Positions 19,380 through 27,896 are shown, counted from the stretch's first letter. The stretch is 64,000 nucleotides of DNA from Paraburkholderia phytofirmans OLGA172 (GCF_001634365.1 NZ_CP014578.1:62001-126000), one strand, 5' to 3'. Numbers and translations: made by a program. The notes: generated from the sequence alone by a model not told the origin.

Positions 19380-19455
19380 GGCCCGGTAGCTCAGTTGGTA
19401 GAGCAGCGGATTGAAAATCCGCGTGTCGATGGTTCGATTCCGTCCCAGGCCACCA
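19380..19455 (+). tRNA. tRNA-Phe (GAA)
   Basis: A 76-nt cloverleaf. Acceptor GGCCCGG (19380-19386) pairs with CCAGGCC (19445-19451). D stem GCTC/GAGC; anticodon stem GCGGA/TCCGC with loop TTGAAAA, anticodon GAA. The variable loop is five bases, the T arm is GATGG-TTCGATT-CCGTC, the discriminator is A and CCA is encoded. The fifth acceptor pair is a C-A mismatch (19384 with 19447). It has its own promoter and terminator, so it is a single-gene unit after the NtrX-like gene. Confidence 0.97.
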
Positions 19456-19461
19456 GGATTC

Positions 19462-19500
19462 AGCCCCAGGAAATCGCAAGATTCCTGGGGCTTTTCCTTT
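19462..19500 (+). terminator. terminator of tRNA-Phe
   Basis: AGCCCCAGGAA (19462-19472) and TTCCTGGGGCT (19482-19492), an 11-bp perfect stem with a 9-base loop, followed by a T-rich run. It starts seven bases after the CCA end. Confidence 0.9.
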
Positions 19501-19894
19501 TTTGCCTCGTTTCCGGCGGGCATCCGTGGCGGCGTGGCTTGCTTGCCGCTGCTGTGGGGCGTGCTCGGCGGCATTGGGCATCACGTGATAAAATCGCGCC
19601 AGTTCAAGGACTTGCATGCGAGCGCGCCATTGGCGCACTACCGCACCAAACACGTCTTTTCGCATCCTGAAGCTGGGCCTTTTGCGCACTCTGCCGCAAC
19701 ACGGCAAGGCCGCGACAGGTGCCGAACCCTTCGCCCGACGATTAACGGTATAAGCGCCCAGCGACTCTGCATGCGGAAGGCGCGGCCTATACTGGTTTGG
19801 GCCGGCAGCAGTGCCGGCACGCGTCGCGTCGCGTTGCTTGCATGGCGCACCTCGCGCAGCGCGACGTGGCACTCATCATTCACGGAGTTTCACG
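19501..19894. other. tRNA-Phe / queC intergenic region
   Basis: 394 bp with no gene I can support. It has a TATACT -10-like hexamer at 19788-19793 with a poor -35, and a 7-bp hairpin (GCCGGCA 19801-19807, TGCCGGC 19812-19818) in the probable queC leader. I looked for a preQ1 riboswitch before queC and did not see one. Confidence 0.45.
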
Positions 19895-20626
19895 GTGATC
19901 CGCAAAGACGCTAAACGTAGCGCTCTGGTGCTGTTTTCCGGCGGCCAGGATTCCGCCACATGCCTCGCCTGGGCGCTCGAACGTTATGAAACGGTCGAGA
20001 CGCTGGGCTTCGATTATGGCCAGCGGCACCGAGTCGAACTCGAATGCCGCGAAGGGTTTCGTAACGCGGTGACGCGGGCGTTTCCTGCCTGGGCCGACCG
20101 CCTCGGCGAAGATCACATGATCGATTTGTCGGTGCTCGGCTCGATTAGCGATACCGCGATGACGCGCGAAATCGAGATTCACGCCACCGCGAACGGTTTG
20201 CCGAATACGTTCGTGCCGGGCCGCAATCTGATGTTCATGACGATCGCTGCGGCCATCGCGTACCGGCGTGGTTTGCAGGTGCTGGTGGGCGGGATGTGCG
20301 AGACGGACTTCTCGGGCTACCCCGATTGTCGCGATGACACGATGAAGGCATTGCAGGTCGCGCTGAACCTCGGCATGGACACGCGCTTCCTGCTCGAAAC
20401 GCCGCTGATGTGGCTCGACAAGGCTGACACATGGCGTCTCGCGCACGAGCTGGGCGGCGACGAACTCGTGGAACTGGTGCGCGTCGAGACGCATACTTGC
20501 TATGTTGGCGAGCGTGCCGAGCTGCACGCATGGGGCTTCGGCTGCGGCGAATGTCCGGCGTGCCGCTTGCGCAAGCGGGGTTATGAAGCGTATCTGGCCG
20601 GCGAGAAGGTGACCGAGCCGGTCTGA
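19895..20626 (+). CDS. queC: 7-cyano-7-deazaguanine synthase QueC
   Basis: A 243-residue enzyme converting 7-carboxy-7-deazaguanine, ammonia and ATP to preQ0 in queuosine synthesis. The PP-loop ATP site SGGQDS is at about residues 14-19, the family segment [12 protein letters not shown] follows, and the C-terminal zinc cluster is [21 protein letters not shown] with four cysteines. The start is GTG at 19895 ([14 protein letters not shown]), with GGAG 8 bp upstream; the longer open frame upstream has no ribosome site. It is the first of queC-queE-queD, all plus-strand and closely spaced. Confidence 0.96.
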   Translation: MIRKDAKRSALVLFSGGQDSATCLAWALERYETVETLGFDYGQRHRVELECREGFRNAVTRAFPAWADRLGEDHMIDLSVLGSISDTAMTREIEIHATANGLPNTFVPGRNLMFMTIAAAIAYRRGLQVLVGGMCETDFSGYPDCRDDTMKALQVALNLGMDTRFLLETPLMWLDKADTWRLAHELGGDELVELVRVETHTCYVGERAELHAWGFGCGECPACRLRKRGYEAYLAGEKVTEPV

Positions 20627-20713
20627 CGGTCTCACGACAGTTTTACGCAGGGGCACCGTGCGAACGGGCGCAGCACAGGCAATTATCTTCAGGAACACAA
20701 GGCAGAAAGCAGC

Positions 20714-21346
20714 ATGACTTACGCGGTCAAGGAAATCTTCTACACATTGCAGGGCGAGGGCGCGAATGCCGGGCGTCCGGCCGTGTTCTGCCGGTTCGCC
20801 GGCTGCAATCTGTGGTCGGGCCGCGAAGAAGATCGCGCGGAAGCTGTCTGCCAGTTCTGCGATACCGACTTTGTCGGGACTGACGGCGAGAACGGCGGCA
20901 AGTATCGTACGCCCGAAGAGCTGGTGCAGATGATCGCGTCGCAATGGCCGGAAGGCGAGGGCGAGCGCTTTGTGGTTTGCACGGGCGGTGAACCGATGTT
21001 GCAGATCGATCAGCCGTTTGTCGATGCGCTGCATGCCGCCGGCTTCGAAATCGCCATTGAAACCAACGGCTCGCTGCCGGTGCTCGAGACGATCGACTGG
21101 ATCTGCGTGAGCCCGAAGGCCGACGCACCACTGGTCGTCACCAAGGGCAACGAACTGAAGGTCGTGATTCCGCAGGACAACCAGCGTTTGTCCGAGTATG
21201 CGAAGCTCGACTTCGAGTATTTCCTCGTCCAGCCGATGGACGGCCCGTCGCGCGAGCTCAACACCAAGCTCGCGATCGACTGGTGCAAACGCCATCCGCA
21301 ATGGCGCCTGTCGATGCAGACCCACAAGTATCTGAACATTCCCTGA
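20714..21346 (+). CDS. queE: 7-carboxy-7-deazaguanine synthase QueE
   Basis: A 210-residue radical SAM enzyme converting 6-carboxy-tetrahydropterin to 7-carboxy-7-deazaguanine. The iron-sulfur cysteines are C31, C46 and C49, spaced CX14CX2C instead of the usual CX3CX2C. This expanded loop is known from the structurally studied Burkholderia multivorans QueE. TLQGEGANAGRPAVFCRF at the N-terminus and CTGGEPMLQ in the middle are family hallmarks. It lies 87 bp after queC and six bases before queD. Confidence 0.96.
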   Translation: MTYAVKEIFYTLQGEGANAGRPAVFCRFAGCNLWSGREEDRAEAVCQFCDTDFVGTDGENGGKYRTPEELVQMIASQWPEGEGERFVVCTGGEPMLQIDQPFVDALHAAGFEIAIETNGSLPVLETIDWICVSPKADAPLVVTKGNELKVVIPQDNQRLSEYAKLDFEYFLVQPMDGPSRELNTKLAIDWCKRHPQWRLSMQTHKYLNIP

Positions 21347-21352
21347 TTTGCC

Positions 21353-21799
21353 GTGCTGACGATTACACGAAAACTCGAATTCGACGCGGGTCACCGCATC
21401 CCCGATCACCGCAGCCAGTGCCGTAATCTGCACGGCCATCGCTATGTGCTCGAAATCACGCTGCAAGGCGACCTGGTCGACACTGAAGGCGCGCCGGATC
21501 GCGGCATGGTGATGGACTTCGCCGACGTGAAGTCGCTCGCGGTCGAACATCTGGTCGACAAGTGGGACCATGCGTTCCTCGTCTACGAAGGCGACACGCA
21601 GGTGCGCGGTTTTCTGGAAACCATGGCGGGGCACAAGACGGTCGTACTCGATCGCATTCCCACCGTTGAAAATCTCGCGGCCGTCGCGTTCGATATTCTC
21701 GCGAATGTCTACGATGCGCATTACGGTGTGAATCTGCGTTTGCATAAGGTGCGTCTGTTCGAGACGCCGAACTGCTGGGCCGACGTGGTCCGCGATTAA
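21353..21799 (+). CDS. queD: 6-carboxy-5,6,7,8-tetrahydropterin synthase QueD
   Basis: A 148-residue PTPS-fold enzyme converting dihydroneopterin triphosphate to 6-carboxy-tetrahydropterin, the first committed step toward preQ0. The zinc histidines are in FDAGHRIPDH and CRNLHGHRY; the CX3HGH motif supplies catalytic Cys and two ligands. The MDFADVKS and DHAFL segments are also typical. GTG start at 21353, six bases after the queE stop. With queC and queE it gives the path from the pterin to preQ0; folE and queF would be elsewhere. Confidence 0.95.
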   Translation: MLTITRKLEFDAGHRIPDHRSQCRNLHGHRYVLEITLQGDLVDTEGAPDRGMVMDFADVKSLAVEHLVDKWDHAFLVYEGDTQVRGFLETMAGHKTVVLDRIPTVENLAAVAFDILANVYDAHYGVNLRLHKVRLFETPNCWADVVRD

Positions 21800-22014
21800 A
21801 CCCGGGGCCGCGCGGCTCAACCTCGCGGCTCAACCTCCGCGTTATTGTCACGGTATGATCGCTCCGATAACCACACGGAGCGAGACATGCCGGTCACCGC
21901 ATTACGTTTCAGCAGGCATTCAGGCCGGAACAGCCCAGGCGCGGGTCAATTCCGCCACGCCAGAATCCTCACCCGTGTTTCAGGCGATATATCCCGTCGC
22001 CAGGGAGCGCGGCA

Positions 22015-22797
22015 ATGAGCACCTTCACGAATCCCCTCAAGCAACGTCTGAAAGAAGCCGATCCGCTGTTCGGCCTGTGGCTTTCGCTCGGCAGCGATTC
22101 TGCAGCCGAGGCGCTTGCGCATGCCGGTTTCGACTGGCTGCTGATCGACATGGAGCATGCGCCGAACGATAGCGGCGACGTCACGTCGCAATTGCGCGCG
22201 ATCGCCGCCGCGCATCTGCCAAGCGAGCCTGTCGTGCGCGTGCCCGCCAGCGAGGCGTGGCTCGTCAAGCGCGTACTCGACGCTGGCGCACGGACGTTGA
22301 TGTTCCCAAACATCGAAAGCGCGGACGAGGCGGCACGGGCAGTGCGTCTGACGCAGTATCCGACCGCCGAGGCGCTCGACGGTCAGCGCGGCGTCGCCGG
22401 CGCGGTGCGGGCGGCTTCGTACGGCATGCGGCGCGACTACGTGCAGACCGCCAACGCGCAGATCGCGACCATCGTGCAGATCGAGTCGGCGCGCGGCTTG
22501 CAGGAAGTTGAGAAGATCGCGGCGACGCCCGGCGTCGATTGCCTGTTCGTCGGACCGGCTGATCTCGCCGCGAGCCTCGGCCACCTCGGCGATTCGAAGC
22601 ATGCCGACGTGCAGGCGGCAATGGCGCGCATTGTCGGCGCCGCCGATAAGGCCGGTATCGCCTCCGGAATTTTTGCCATGGATGTCGCGAGCGCAAAGCA
22701 GCATCGCGATGCAGGTTTTCGTTTTATCGCTCTGGCCGCCGACGTCATGTGGATGTTGCGCGCGACCCGCCAGGCGTTGCAGGAGGTGAGGACATGA
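22015..22797 (+). CDS. HpcH/HpaI-family aldolase
   Basis: A 260-residue class II pyruvate-dependent aldolase (2,4-dihydroxyhept-2-ene-1,7-dioate type). Family landmarks are FGLWLSLGSDSAAEALAHAGFDWLLIDMEHAPND, the metal-binding Glu in IVQIESARGLQEVEKIA and Asp in CLFVGPADLAASLG. Such enzymes cleave or form 4-hydroxy-2-oxo acids from pyruvate and an aldehyde; the exact substrate is unknown and no catabolic cluster surrounds it. Its stop overlaps the ATG of the Sel1 gene by 4 bp. Confidence 0.92.
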   Translation: MSTFTNPLKQRLKEADPLFGLWLSLGSDSAAEALAHAGFDWLLIDMEHAPNDSGDVTSQLRAIAAAHLPSEPVVRVPASEAWLVKRVLDAGARTLMFPNIESADEAARAVRLTQYPTAEALDGQRGVAGAVRAASYGMRRDYVQTANAQIATIVQIESARGLQEVEKIAATPGVDCLFVGPADLAASLGHLGDSKHADVQAAMARIVGAADKAGIASGIFAMDVASAKQHRDAGFRFIALAADVMWMLRATRQALQEVRT

Positions 22798-23498
22798 TGG
22801 GGAAGGTGCAGTGCGTCGCGGTGCGTTTGGCGGTCACAGCGGCATTGATGGCGAGTTTGACGGCGTATGCGCAGGACAACCGCGTCGCGAAGTCGAACGA
22901 TCCGGAGACGCAAAATGCGGTCGCCGATTACAACGCCGGCAATCTGGGCGCGGCGCTTGCCGAATTCCGCAAAGCGGCGGAGCGCGGCAACCGGCTTGCC
23001 GAGTTCAACTACGCGATGATGCTGCTCAACGGCGAAGGCACCATCGCCAATGTCGACGAAGGCAAGAAGTGGCTGCGCAAAGCCGCCGACGCCAACATGT
23101 CGCACGCGCAATACGTGTACGGCAAGATGTACGACGACGGCGAGTTCGTCGGGCGTGATCCGGTCGAGGCACATCGTTGGTTTCTGAAGGCCGCGCAGCA
23201 GGGGCACGTGCAGGCGGAACTCGCGCTGGCCAACCAGTTCCTCGATGGCCGTGGCACGGCTCGCGATAACCAGCAGGCGTTCATCTGGTACAAGAAGGCC
23301 GCGCAAGGTGGCGACATGACTGCGCAGTACGTGACCGGCTCGTTCTACGAGCGCGGTGGCGACGGCGTGGACAAGAACCTGAACGTAGCGCGTGCGTATT
23401 ACGCGGCAGCGGCGGCACAGGGCGATCCGGCGGCGAAACTCAAGTATCAGCAACTGAGCGCGCAATTGCGGGATCAGAAGGAAGTGAAACCGCAGTAA
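22794..23498 (+). CDS. Sel1-repeat (TPR-like) exported protein
   Basis: A 234-residue protein with a signal peptide (MMGKVQCVAVRLAVTAALMA then an AYA-QD cleavage-like site). Sel1 repeats of about 36 residues follow, seen as NRLAEFNYAMMLLNGEGTI, SHAQYVYGKMYDDGEFV, HVQAELALANQFLDGRGTA and DMTAQYVTGSFYERGG. The predicted periplasmic alpha-solenoid would be a protein-interaction scaffold; partner unknown. AGGAGG lies 9 bp before ATG, and the ATG overlaps the aldolase stop. The stop codon lies in a 15-bp tandem duplication. Confidence 0.88.
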   Translation: MMGKVQCVAVRLAVTAALMASLTAYAQDNRVAKSNDPETQNAVADYNAGNLGAALAEFRKAAERGNRLAEFNYAMMLLNGEGTIANVDEGKKWLRKAADANMSHAQYVYGKMYDDGEFVGRDPVEAHRWFLKAAQQGHVQAELALANQFLDGRGTARDNQQAFIWYKKAAQGGDMTAQYVTGSFYERGGDGVDKNLNVARAYYAAAAAQGDPAAKLKYQQLSAQLRDQKEVKPQ

Positions 23499-23514
23499 AT
23501 GAAACCGCAGTAAA
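23485..23514 (+). repeat. 15-bp perfect tandem duplication at the Sel1 gene stop
   Basis: TGAAACCGCAGTAAA occurs twice back to back (23485-23499 and 23500-23514). The first copy holds the last codons and stop of the Sel1 gene; the second duplicates the stop in non-coding DNA just before the terminator. Confidence 0.9.
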
Positions 23515-23516
23515 TG

Positions 23517-23549
23517 AAAAAGGGGCGCTCCTGACGGTGCGCCCCTTTT
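23517..23549 (+). terminator. terminator of the Sel1 gene, usable from both strands
   Basis: AAAAGGGGCGC (23518-23528) pairs with GCGCCCCTTTT (23539-23549) around a 10-base loop. The A and T tracts allow it to end transcripts from the Sel1 gene and from rodA on the other strand. Confidence 0.88.
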
Positions 23550-23671
23550 GTTTATCGGGCCAGTTGTGGTCTGCTTCGACTTTGTGTCATTCGGCTTTGC
23601 ATCGTTCGCTTCTGCTGCCTTTGGCTCCGCGGTCTGCGCCTTGTGCCCTGCGCCCTGAACTCCGCCCTGCT

Positions 23672-24820
23672 CTAACTCTGCATCAACCGCTTCTGTCGCG
23701 CGACGTTCATGATGAGGCCGATCGCGACCCCCAGCGTGGTCAGCGCGGTGCCGCCGTAACTCATGAACGGCAACGGCACGCCCACCACCGGCAAGATCCC
23801 GCTCACCATGCCGATGTTGACGAACGCGTAAGTGAAGAACGCCATCGTCAGCGATCCGGCCAGCAGCCGCCCAAACAGCGTCGCCCCATTGGCCGCGATA
23901 TACAAACCGCGCGCGATCAGCAGCATATAAAGCGTGAGCAGCACGATCCCGCCCGCGAGCCCGAACTCCTCGGAAAACACCGCGAAGATGAAGTCGGTGT
24001 GCTTCTCGGGGATGAACTCCAGATGCGCCTGGGTACCCTTGAGCCAGCCTTTGCCGAGCGGGCCGCCCGAGCCGATTGCAATCACCGCCTGAATGGTGTG
24101 GAAACCTTTGCCGAGCGGATCGGACGTCGGATCGAGCAGCGTACAGATACGGTGCTTCTGATAATCGTGCATCAGCGGCCACTGCACTTCCGGCTGACAG
24201 ATCTTGTCCTGGAACGCGGCGATCGAGCCGACCGCGATCACACCGGCAATCAGCACCGGCACGATCAGCTTGAAACTCAGCCCCGCGAAGTAAATCACGA
24301 AGAGGCCGGCCGCAAAGACCAGCACGGCAGTACCAAGGTCAGGCTGCTTGGCGATCAAACCGACCGGCACAATCAGAATCAGGAAGCCGACCAGAAAGTC
24401 GTACCAGCGCATCACGCCTTCGCGGCGCTGGTAGTACCAGGCGAGCATCAGCGGTGTGGCGATCTTCAGAATCTCCGACGGCTGGATCACCACGCCGACG
24501 TTGATCCAGCGCTTCGCACCCTTGCGCGTGAGGCCGAACATCGCCACCGCAACCAGTAACGCGATCCCGAACGTATAGAGCGGGACCGCGAAGCGCATCA
24601 GCGTGGTGGGTGGCACATTGGCCAGCGCCCACATCAGCACGAACGTCAGCATGATGTTGCGCAGTTGGTCTTCCACCCGGCCGGGCATGTCCAGCGTCGC
24701 GCTGTATAGCGTGACGATGCCGACGCACAGCAGCAGAAACACGATCAGGGCGAGCGGCCGGTCGAAGCCCACGAACATCCGCTTGATGCGGTCGAGCCAG
24801 GCGCGCTTGTCGAATTGCAT
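23672..24820 (-). CDS. rodA: rod-shape protein RodA (peptidoglycan glycosyltransferase)
   Basis: A 382-residue SEDS-family polytopic membrane protein that polymerises glycan strands during lateral wall growth with PBP2. About ten hydrophobic segments are present, with landmarks RKGAKRWINVGVVIQPSEILKI, KQPDLGTAVL, GFHTIQAVIAIGSGGPLGKGW and the extracytoplasmic FIPEKHTDFIFAVFSEEFG. Start chosen at MQFDKRAWLDRIKRMF, where GGAGAAAGGC precedes the ATG and overlaps the stop of mrdA, ten bases upstream. Last gene of mreB-mreC-mreD-mrdA-rodA. Confidence 0.96.
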   Translation of the reverse strand: MQFDKRAWLDRIKRMFVGFDRPLALIVFLLLCVGIVTLYSATLDMPGRVEDQLRNIMLTFVLMWALANVPPTTLMRFAVPLYTFGIALLVAVAMFGLTRKGAKRWINVGVVIQPSEILKIATPLMLAWYYQRREGVMRWYDFLVGFLILIVPVGLIAKQPDLGTAVLVFAAGLFVIYFAGLSFKLIVPVLIAGVIAVGSIAAFQDKICQPEVQWPLMHDYQKHRICTLLDPTSDPLGKGFHTIQAVIAIGSGGPLGKGWLKGTQAHLEFIPEKHTDFIFAVFSEEFGLAGGIVLLTLYMLLIARGLYIAANGATLFGRLLAGSLTMAFFTYAFVNIGMVSGILPVVGVPLPFMSYGGTALTTLGVAIGLIMNVARQKRLMQS

Positions 24821-24830
24821 GCCTTTCTCC

Positions 24831-27242
24831 TTACTCGTCGATGCCGCCGGAAACCGGCTGGCGTGGCGACGTAGGCTGAATGCTGTCATCCCGCGGCGGA
24901 GCGGCGGCGGTCGGCACCGCCTCGCTGCTCGGGCGGGGTTTGTGCGGGACGCCGGATTTACGCGGCGCCGGGATCTTTGCGGCAGCGGACGCGGATGCGG
25001 CGACGGCCGCCGAAGCGCCGGATGCGGAAGCAGCAGCAGCCGCAGCCGTCGATGTCACAGCCGCAGGCGCCGATGCAGCCGCCGAAGTCGATGCAGCCGC
25101 CGAAGTCGATGCAGCCGCCGAAGTCGATGCAGCCGCCGAAGTCGATGCAACTGCCGAAGTCGATGCAGCTGCCGCAGCGGAAGCAGCCGCCGCGGCCGAA
25201 GCGGCGCCCGGGATCGGCAGTGCCGTGAAGCCCGCGGCGACCTTGACGGGCTGCGGCGCGTCCTGCGGCGCCGGTGCGTCACCCACCTCGGGCGCGGAGG
25301 CATCCTGGGTCGCCGAGGCCGCTGCCGCGACAGCCGCCGCTTGAGCGCCGGGCTTGTCCTTGCCGACCAGGTAGTAATCGAGCACACGGCGCGCGATCGG
25401 ACCCGCTGCTTCCGCGCCCCAGCCGCCGTTTTCGACGATCAGCGCGAGCGCGATCTTCGGTTGCTCGGCAGGTGCGAAGGCGATGAAGAGCGCGTGGTCG
25501 CGCAGATGTTCGGCGATCGCGTGGCCCTTGTAGTTCGCACCTTGCAGCGAGTAGACCTGCGCCGTACCGGTCTTGCCGGCCGCCTGATACGGTGCGCCGA
25601 TGAACAGCTTCGACGCCGTGCCGTTGGTCACGACGCCTTCCATTGCGCGCTTGATGATGTCGATGTCCGATTGCTTCACGGCGATCTTGTCGCTCGGATC
25701 GCGCACGACCGGGCGCGTTTCCTTCGTGATCGGATTTTCGATGTCGCGCACGAGGTGCGGCTTCATCACGACGCCGTTATTCGCGAGCGTGGCCGTGGCG
25801 TGCGCAAGTTGCAGGATGGTGAACGAGTTATAGCCCTGGCCGATGCCGAGACTGATCGTTTCGCCTTCATACCAGCGCTGCTGTTCGGGCTTGCGGTACG
25901 CTTTGCGCTTCCATTCCGTCGACGGCAGGATGCCGCGCGCTTCGCCCGAAATGTCGATCCCGGTGATCTGGCCAAAGCCCCACGGCTTCATGAAGTTGGC
26001 AATGTTGTTGACGCCGAGATCGTGCGCGAGCATGTAGAAATACGTGTCGTTCGACACCACGATCGCGCGGTTCATGTCGACCCAGCCCTGGCCGGAGCGC
26101 ACGTCGTTGCGGAACGTATGGCCGCCGAACGTGTACGAGCCCGGATCCTGAAAGCCCCAGCCTGGCGTGCGCTTATGCAGCGTCAGCGCGGCGAGCGCCA
26201 TGAACGGCTTGTAGGTCGAGCCTGGCGGGTAGGTGCCGTGCAGCGGGCGGTTCAGGAGCGGATGGTCGGGCGAGTTGTTGAGCTCGTCCCAGGTCTGCTG
26301 ATCGATGCCGTCGACAAACGAATTCGGATCGAAGCTCGGCGCCGACACGAACGCGAGCACGTCGCCGGTTGCCGGCTCGATCGCGACCAGCGCCCCGCGG
26401 CGGCCGGCAAACGCCTGCTCGGCGACCTGCTGCAGGCCGATATCGATCGACAGTTCGAGGTTATTGCCGGGCGTTGCCTGGGTGCGCGACAGCGTGCGCA
26501 CGGGCCGGCCACCGGCGGTTACTTCGACTTCCTCAAAACCGGTCTGGCCGTGCAGCTCCGTCTCGTAGCTCTGCTCGACGCCGATCTTGCCGATGTAGTC
26601 GGTGCCCTTGTAGTTGTTCGCGTCGAGGCGCGGATCGTAGTGATCCGGATCGCTGTCGTTCTGATCGCTGGCGTCGTCGATGCGGTCCTGATCGCGCTGC
26701 GAAATCCGGCCGATGTAGCCGATCACGTGTGCCGCGGTCGGTCCGAGCGGATATTGGCGGAACAGGCGCGCGCGCACTTCCACGCCCGGAAAGCGGAAGC
26801 GTTGCGCGGTGAAGCGCGCGACTTCGTCGTCGGTGAGGCGGGTGCGGATCGGCAGGCTCTCGAAATTCTTCGAGTCTTCCTGCAGCTTCTTGAAGCGGCG
26901 CCGGTCGCGTGCGTCGATCGAGACCACGCTGGCCAAGTTGTCGATCACGTTTTCGAGCGTGTCGTTCAGCTTCGACGGCGTGATTTCGAGCGTATATGCC
27001 GAGTAGTTCTTGGCCAGCACCACGCCGTTACGGTCGGTGATGATGCCTCGGTTCGGCACGATCGGTGCGACCGAGATGCGGTTTTCGTCGGCTTGCAGCG
27101 AGTACTTGCTGTAGTGCCAGACCTGCAGGACCAGGAAACGGAAACCGATCAGCCCGAAGCAGACGAACACGAACACGCCCGCCGCCGCGACGCGCAGGCG
27201 GAACTTCGAGAGCTGTTGCTGAGTGTCCTTGAATTCGGTCAT
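24831..27242 (-). CDS. mrdA: penicillin-binding protein 2
   Basis: An 803-residue class B penicillin-binding protein, the transpeptidase of the rod complex. One N-terminal membrane segment (VAAAGVFVFVCFGLIGFRFLVL) precedes a PBP dimerisation domain. The transpeptidase has the SxxK motif in PPGSTYKPFMAL, SxN in VVSNDTYFYM and KTG in AGKTGTAQVY. After the catalytic domain is an unusual tail of about 170 residues rich in Ala, Ser, Thr and Pro, including hexapeptide repeats ASTSAA encoded by an 18-bp minisatellite. E. coli PBP2 is about 633 residues, so the tail explains the extra length. The start is MTEFKDTQQQLSKF. Confidence 0.96.
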   Translation of the reverse strand: MTEFKDTQQQLSKFRLRVAAAGVFVFVCFGLIGFRFLVLQVWHYSKYSLQADENRISVAPIVPNRGIITDRNGVVLAKNYSAYTLEITPSKLNDTLENVIDNLASVVSIDARDRRRFKKLQEDSKNFESLPIRTRLTDDEVARFTAQRFRFPGVEVRARLFRQYPLGPTAAHVIGYIGRISQRDQDRIDDASDQNDSDPDHYDPRLDANNYKGTDYIGKIGVEQSYETELHGQTGFEEVEVTAGGRPVRTLSRTQATPGNNLELSIDIGLQQVAEQAFAGRRGALVAIEPATGDVLAFVSAPSFDPNSFVDGIDQQTWDELNNSPDHPLLNRPLHGTYPPGSTYKPFMALAALTLHKRTPGWGFQDPGSYTFGGHTFRNDVRSGQGWVDMNRAIVVSNDTYFYMLAHDLGVNNIANFMKPWGFGQITGIDISGEARGILPSTEWKRKAYRKPEQQRWYEGETISLGIGQGYNSFTILQLAHATATLANNGVVMKPHLVRDIENPITKETRPVVRDPSDKIAVKQSDIDIIKRAMEGVVTNGTASKLFIGAPYQAAGKTGTAQVYSLQGANYKGHAIAEHLRDHALFIAFAPAEQPKIALALIVENGGWGAEAAGPIARRVLDYYLVGKDKPGAQAAAVAAAASATQDASAPEVGDAPAPQDAPQPVKVAAGFTALPIPGAASAAAAASAAAAASTSAVASTSAAASTSAAASTSAAASTSAAASAPAAVTSTAAAAAASASGASAAVAASASAAAKIPAPRKSGVPHKPRPSSEAVPTAAAPPRDDSIQPTSPRQPVSGGIDE
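25072..25161 (-). repeat. 18-bp minisatellite in the mrdA tail
   Basis: Four identical copies of GATGCAGCCGCCGAAGTC (25072-25143) and a fifth with two changes (25144-25161), flanked by more degenerate copies on both sides. Each unit encodes six residues (ASTSAA) in frame, so copy-number change would lengthen or shorten the tail without a frameshift. Confidence 0.93.
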
Positions 27243-27383
27243 GCGATTCTGCAAAAGGCCGTGTGACAGCCATCATGAGTGTGCGCCCAAACCGGCCGGA
27301 ACCGGGAGGCATGAACAGCGATGCGCGTCGAGCGGGCCGGCTACCCGGGTTCCAGCGGAGCGGCCGGCGTGCTCGATGCTTGA

Positions 27384-27896
27384 TTAAATCGGCCGCGTAT
27401 CGTCCGGATCGGCCGGGCGGCGCTGCGGCATCAGCAGCAGCACGCTGGCGACCGGCCACAGCGCGGCTTCGACGAAGCCGTCGATCAGGTAGCCCCAGCC
27501 CGGAAACGCCGCGCCTGTCAGCAGACGGATCACGAACGGCACCAGTTGCGCGACGACCAGCAGCGGCATCACCGCGAAGGTCTGCACGCCGAGCGACATC
27601 CACAGCACCCGGCGATGGATCGTAATCGCGCCATACGACAACAACGTATACGCCAGCGCGTGCTCGCCGAGCAGGCTGGCGTTGTGCACGTCCATCAGCA
27701 AGCCGAGAAAGAACGCGATGCCCATGCCGACCTTGCGCGGCTGGTGCACATTCCAGAACAGCAGCACGAGCGCCACGAAATCCGGCACGCCGGCGAGGCG
27801 CCCCCACGGCATCAGGTTCAGCAAGAACGCTGCGGCGAGGCTGAACGCGATGAAGTACGGATTGACCGGCTGCAGGATGTATTGCGGACGGTTCAT
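27384..27896 (-). CDS. mreD: rod-shape-determining protein MreD
   Basis: A 170-residue inner-membrane protein with about five hydrophobic segments (FIAFSLAAAFLLNLMPWG, FVALVLLFWNVHQPRKVGMG, FFLGLLMDVHNASLLGEHAL and others). It anchors MreC and the rod machinery to the membrane. Its start overlaps the mreC stop by 4 bp; mrdA begins 141 bp downstream. Placement between mreC and mrdA settles the identity, since MreD sequences are poorly conserved. Confidence 0.93.
   Translation of the reverse strand: MNRPQYILQPVNPYFIAFSLAAAFLLNLMPWGRLAGVPDFVALVLLFWNVHQPRKVGMGIAFFLGLLMDVHNASLLGEHALAYTLLSYGAITIHRRVLWMSLGVQTFAVMPLLVVAQLVPFVIRLLTGAAFPGWGYLIDGFVEAALWPVASVLLLMPQRRPADPDDTRPI

Noticed and set aside
19380..19455. 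Genomic island at tRNA-Phe
   Set aside because: The tRNA is followed by its terminator and core que genes; no integrase or duplicated tRNA 3' end is seen downstream.
19501..19894. preQ1 riboswitch before queC
   Set aside because: No C-rich loop plus A-rich pseudoknot tail of the preQ1 type could be found.
19880..21820. A 646-codon minus-strand frame across queC, queE and queD
   Set aside because: Three well-conserved genes lie on the plus strand; this frame has no family features.
25072..25161. CRISPR array
   Set aside because: The 18-bp units are contiguous without spacers and are in frame within mrdA.
24603..27266. An 887-codon open frame opposite mrdA, with Arg/Ser-rich repeats
   Set aside because: The repeats are the mrdA minisatellite read on the other strand. 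mrdA has all penicillin-binding motifs.
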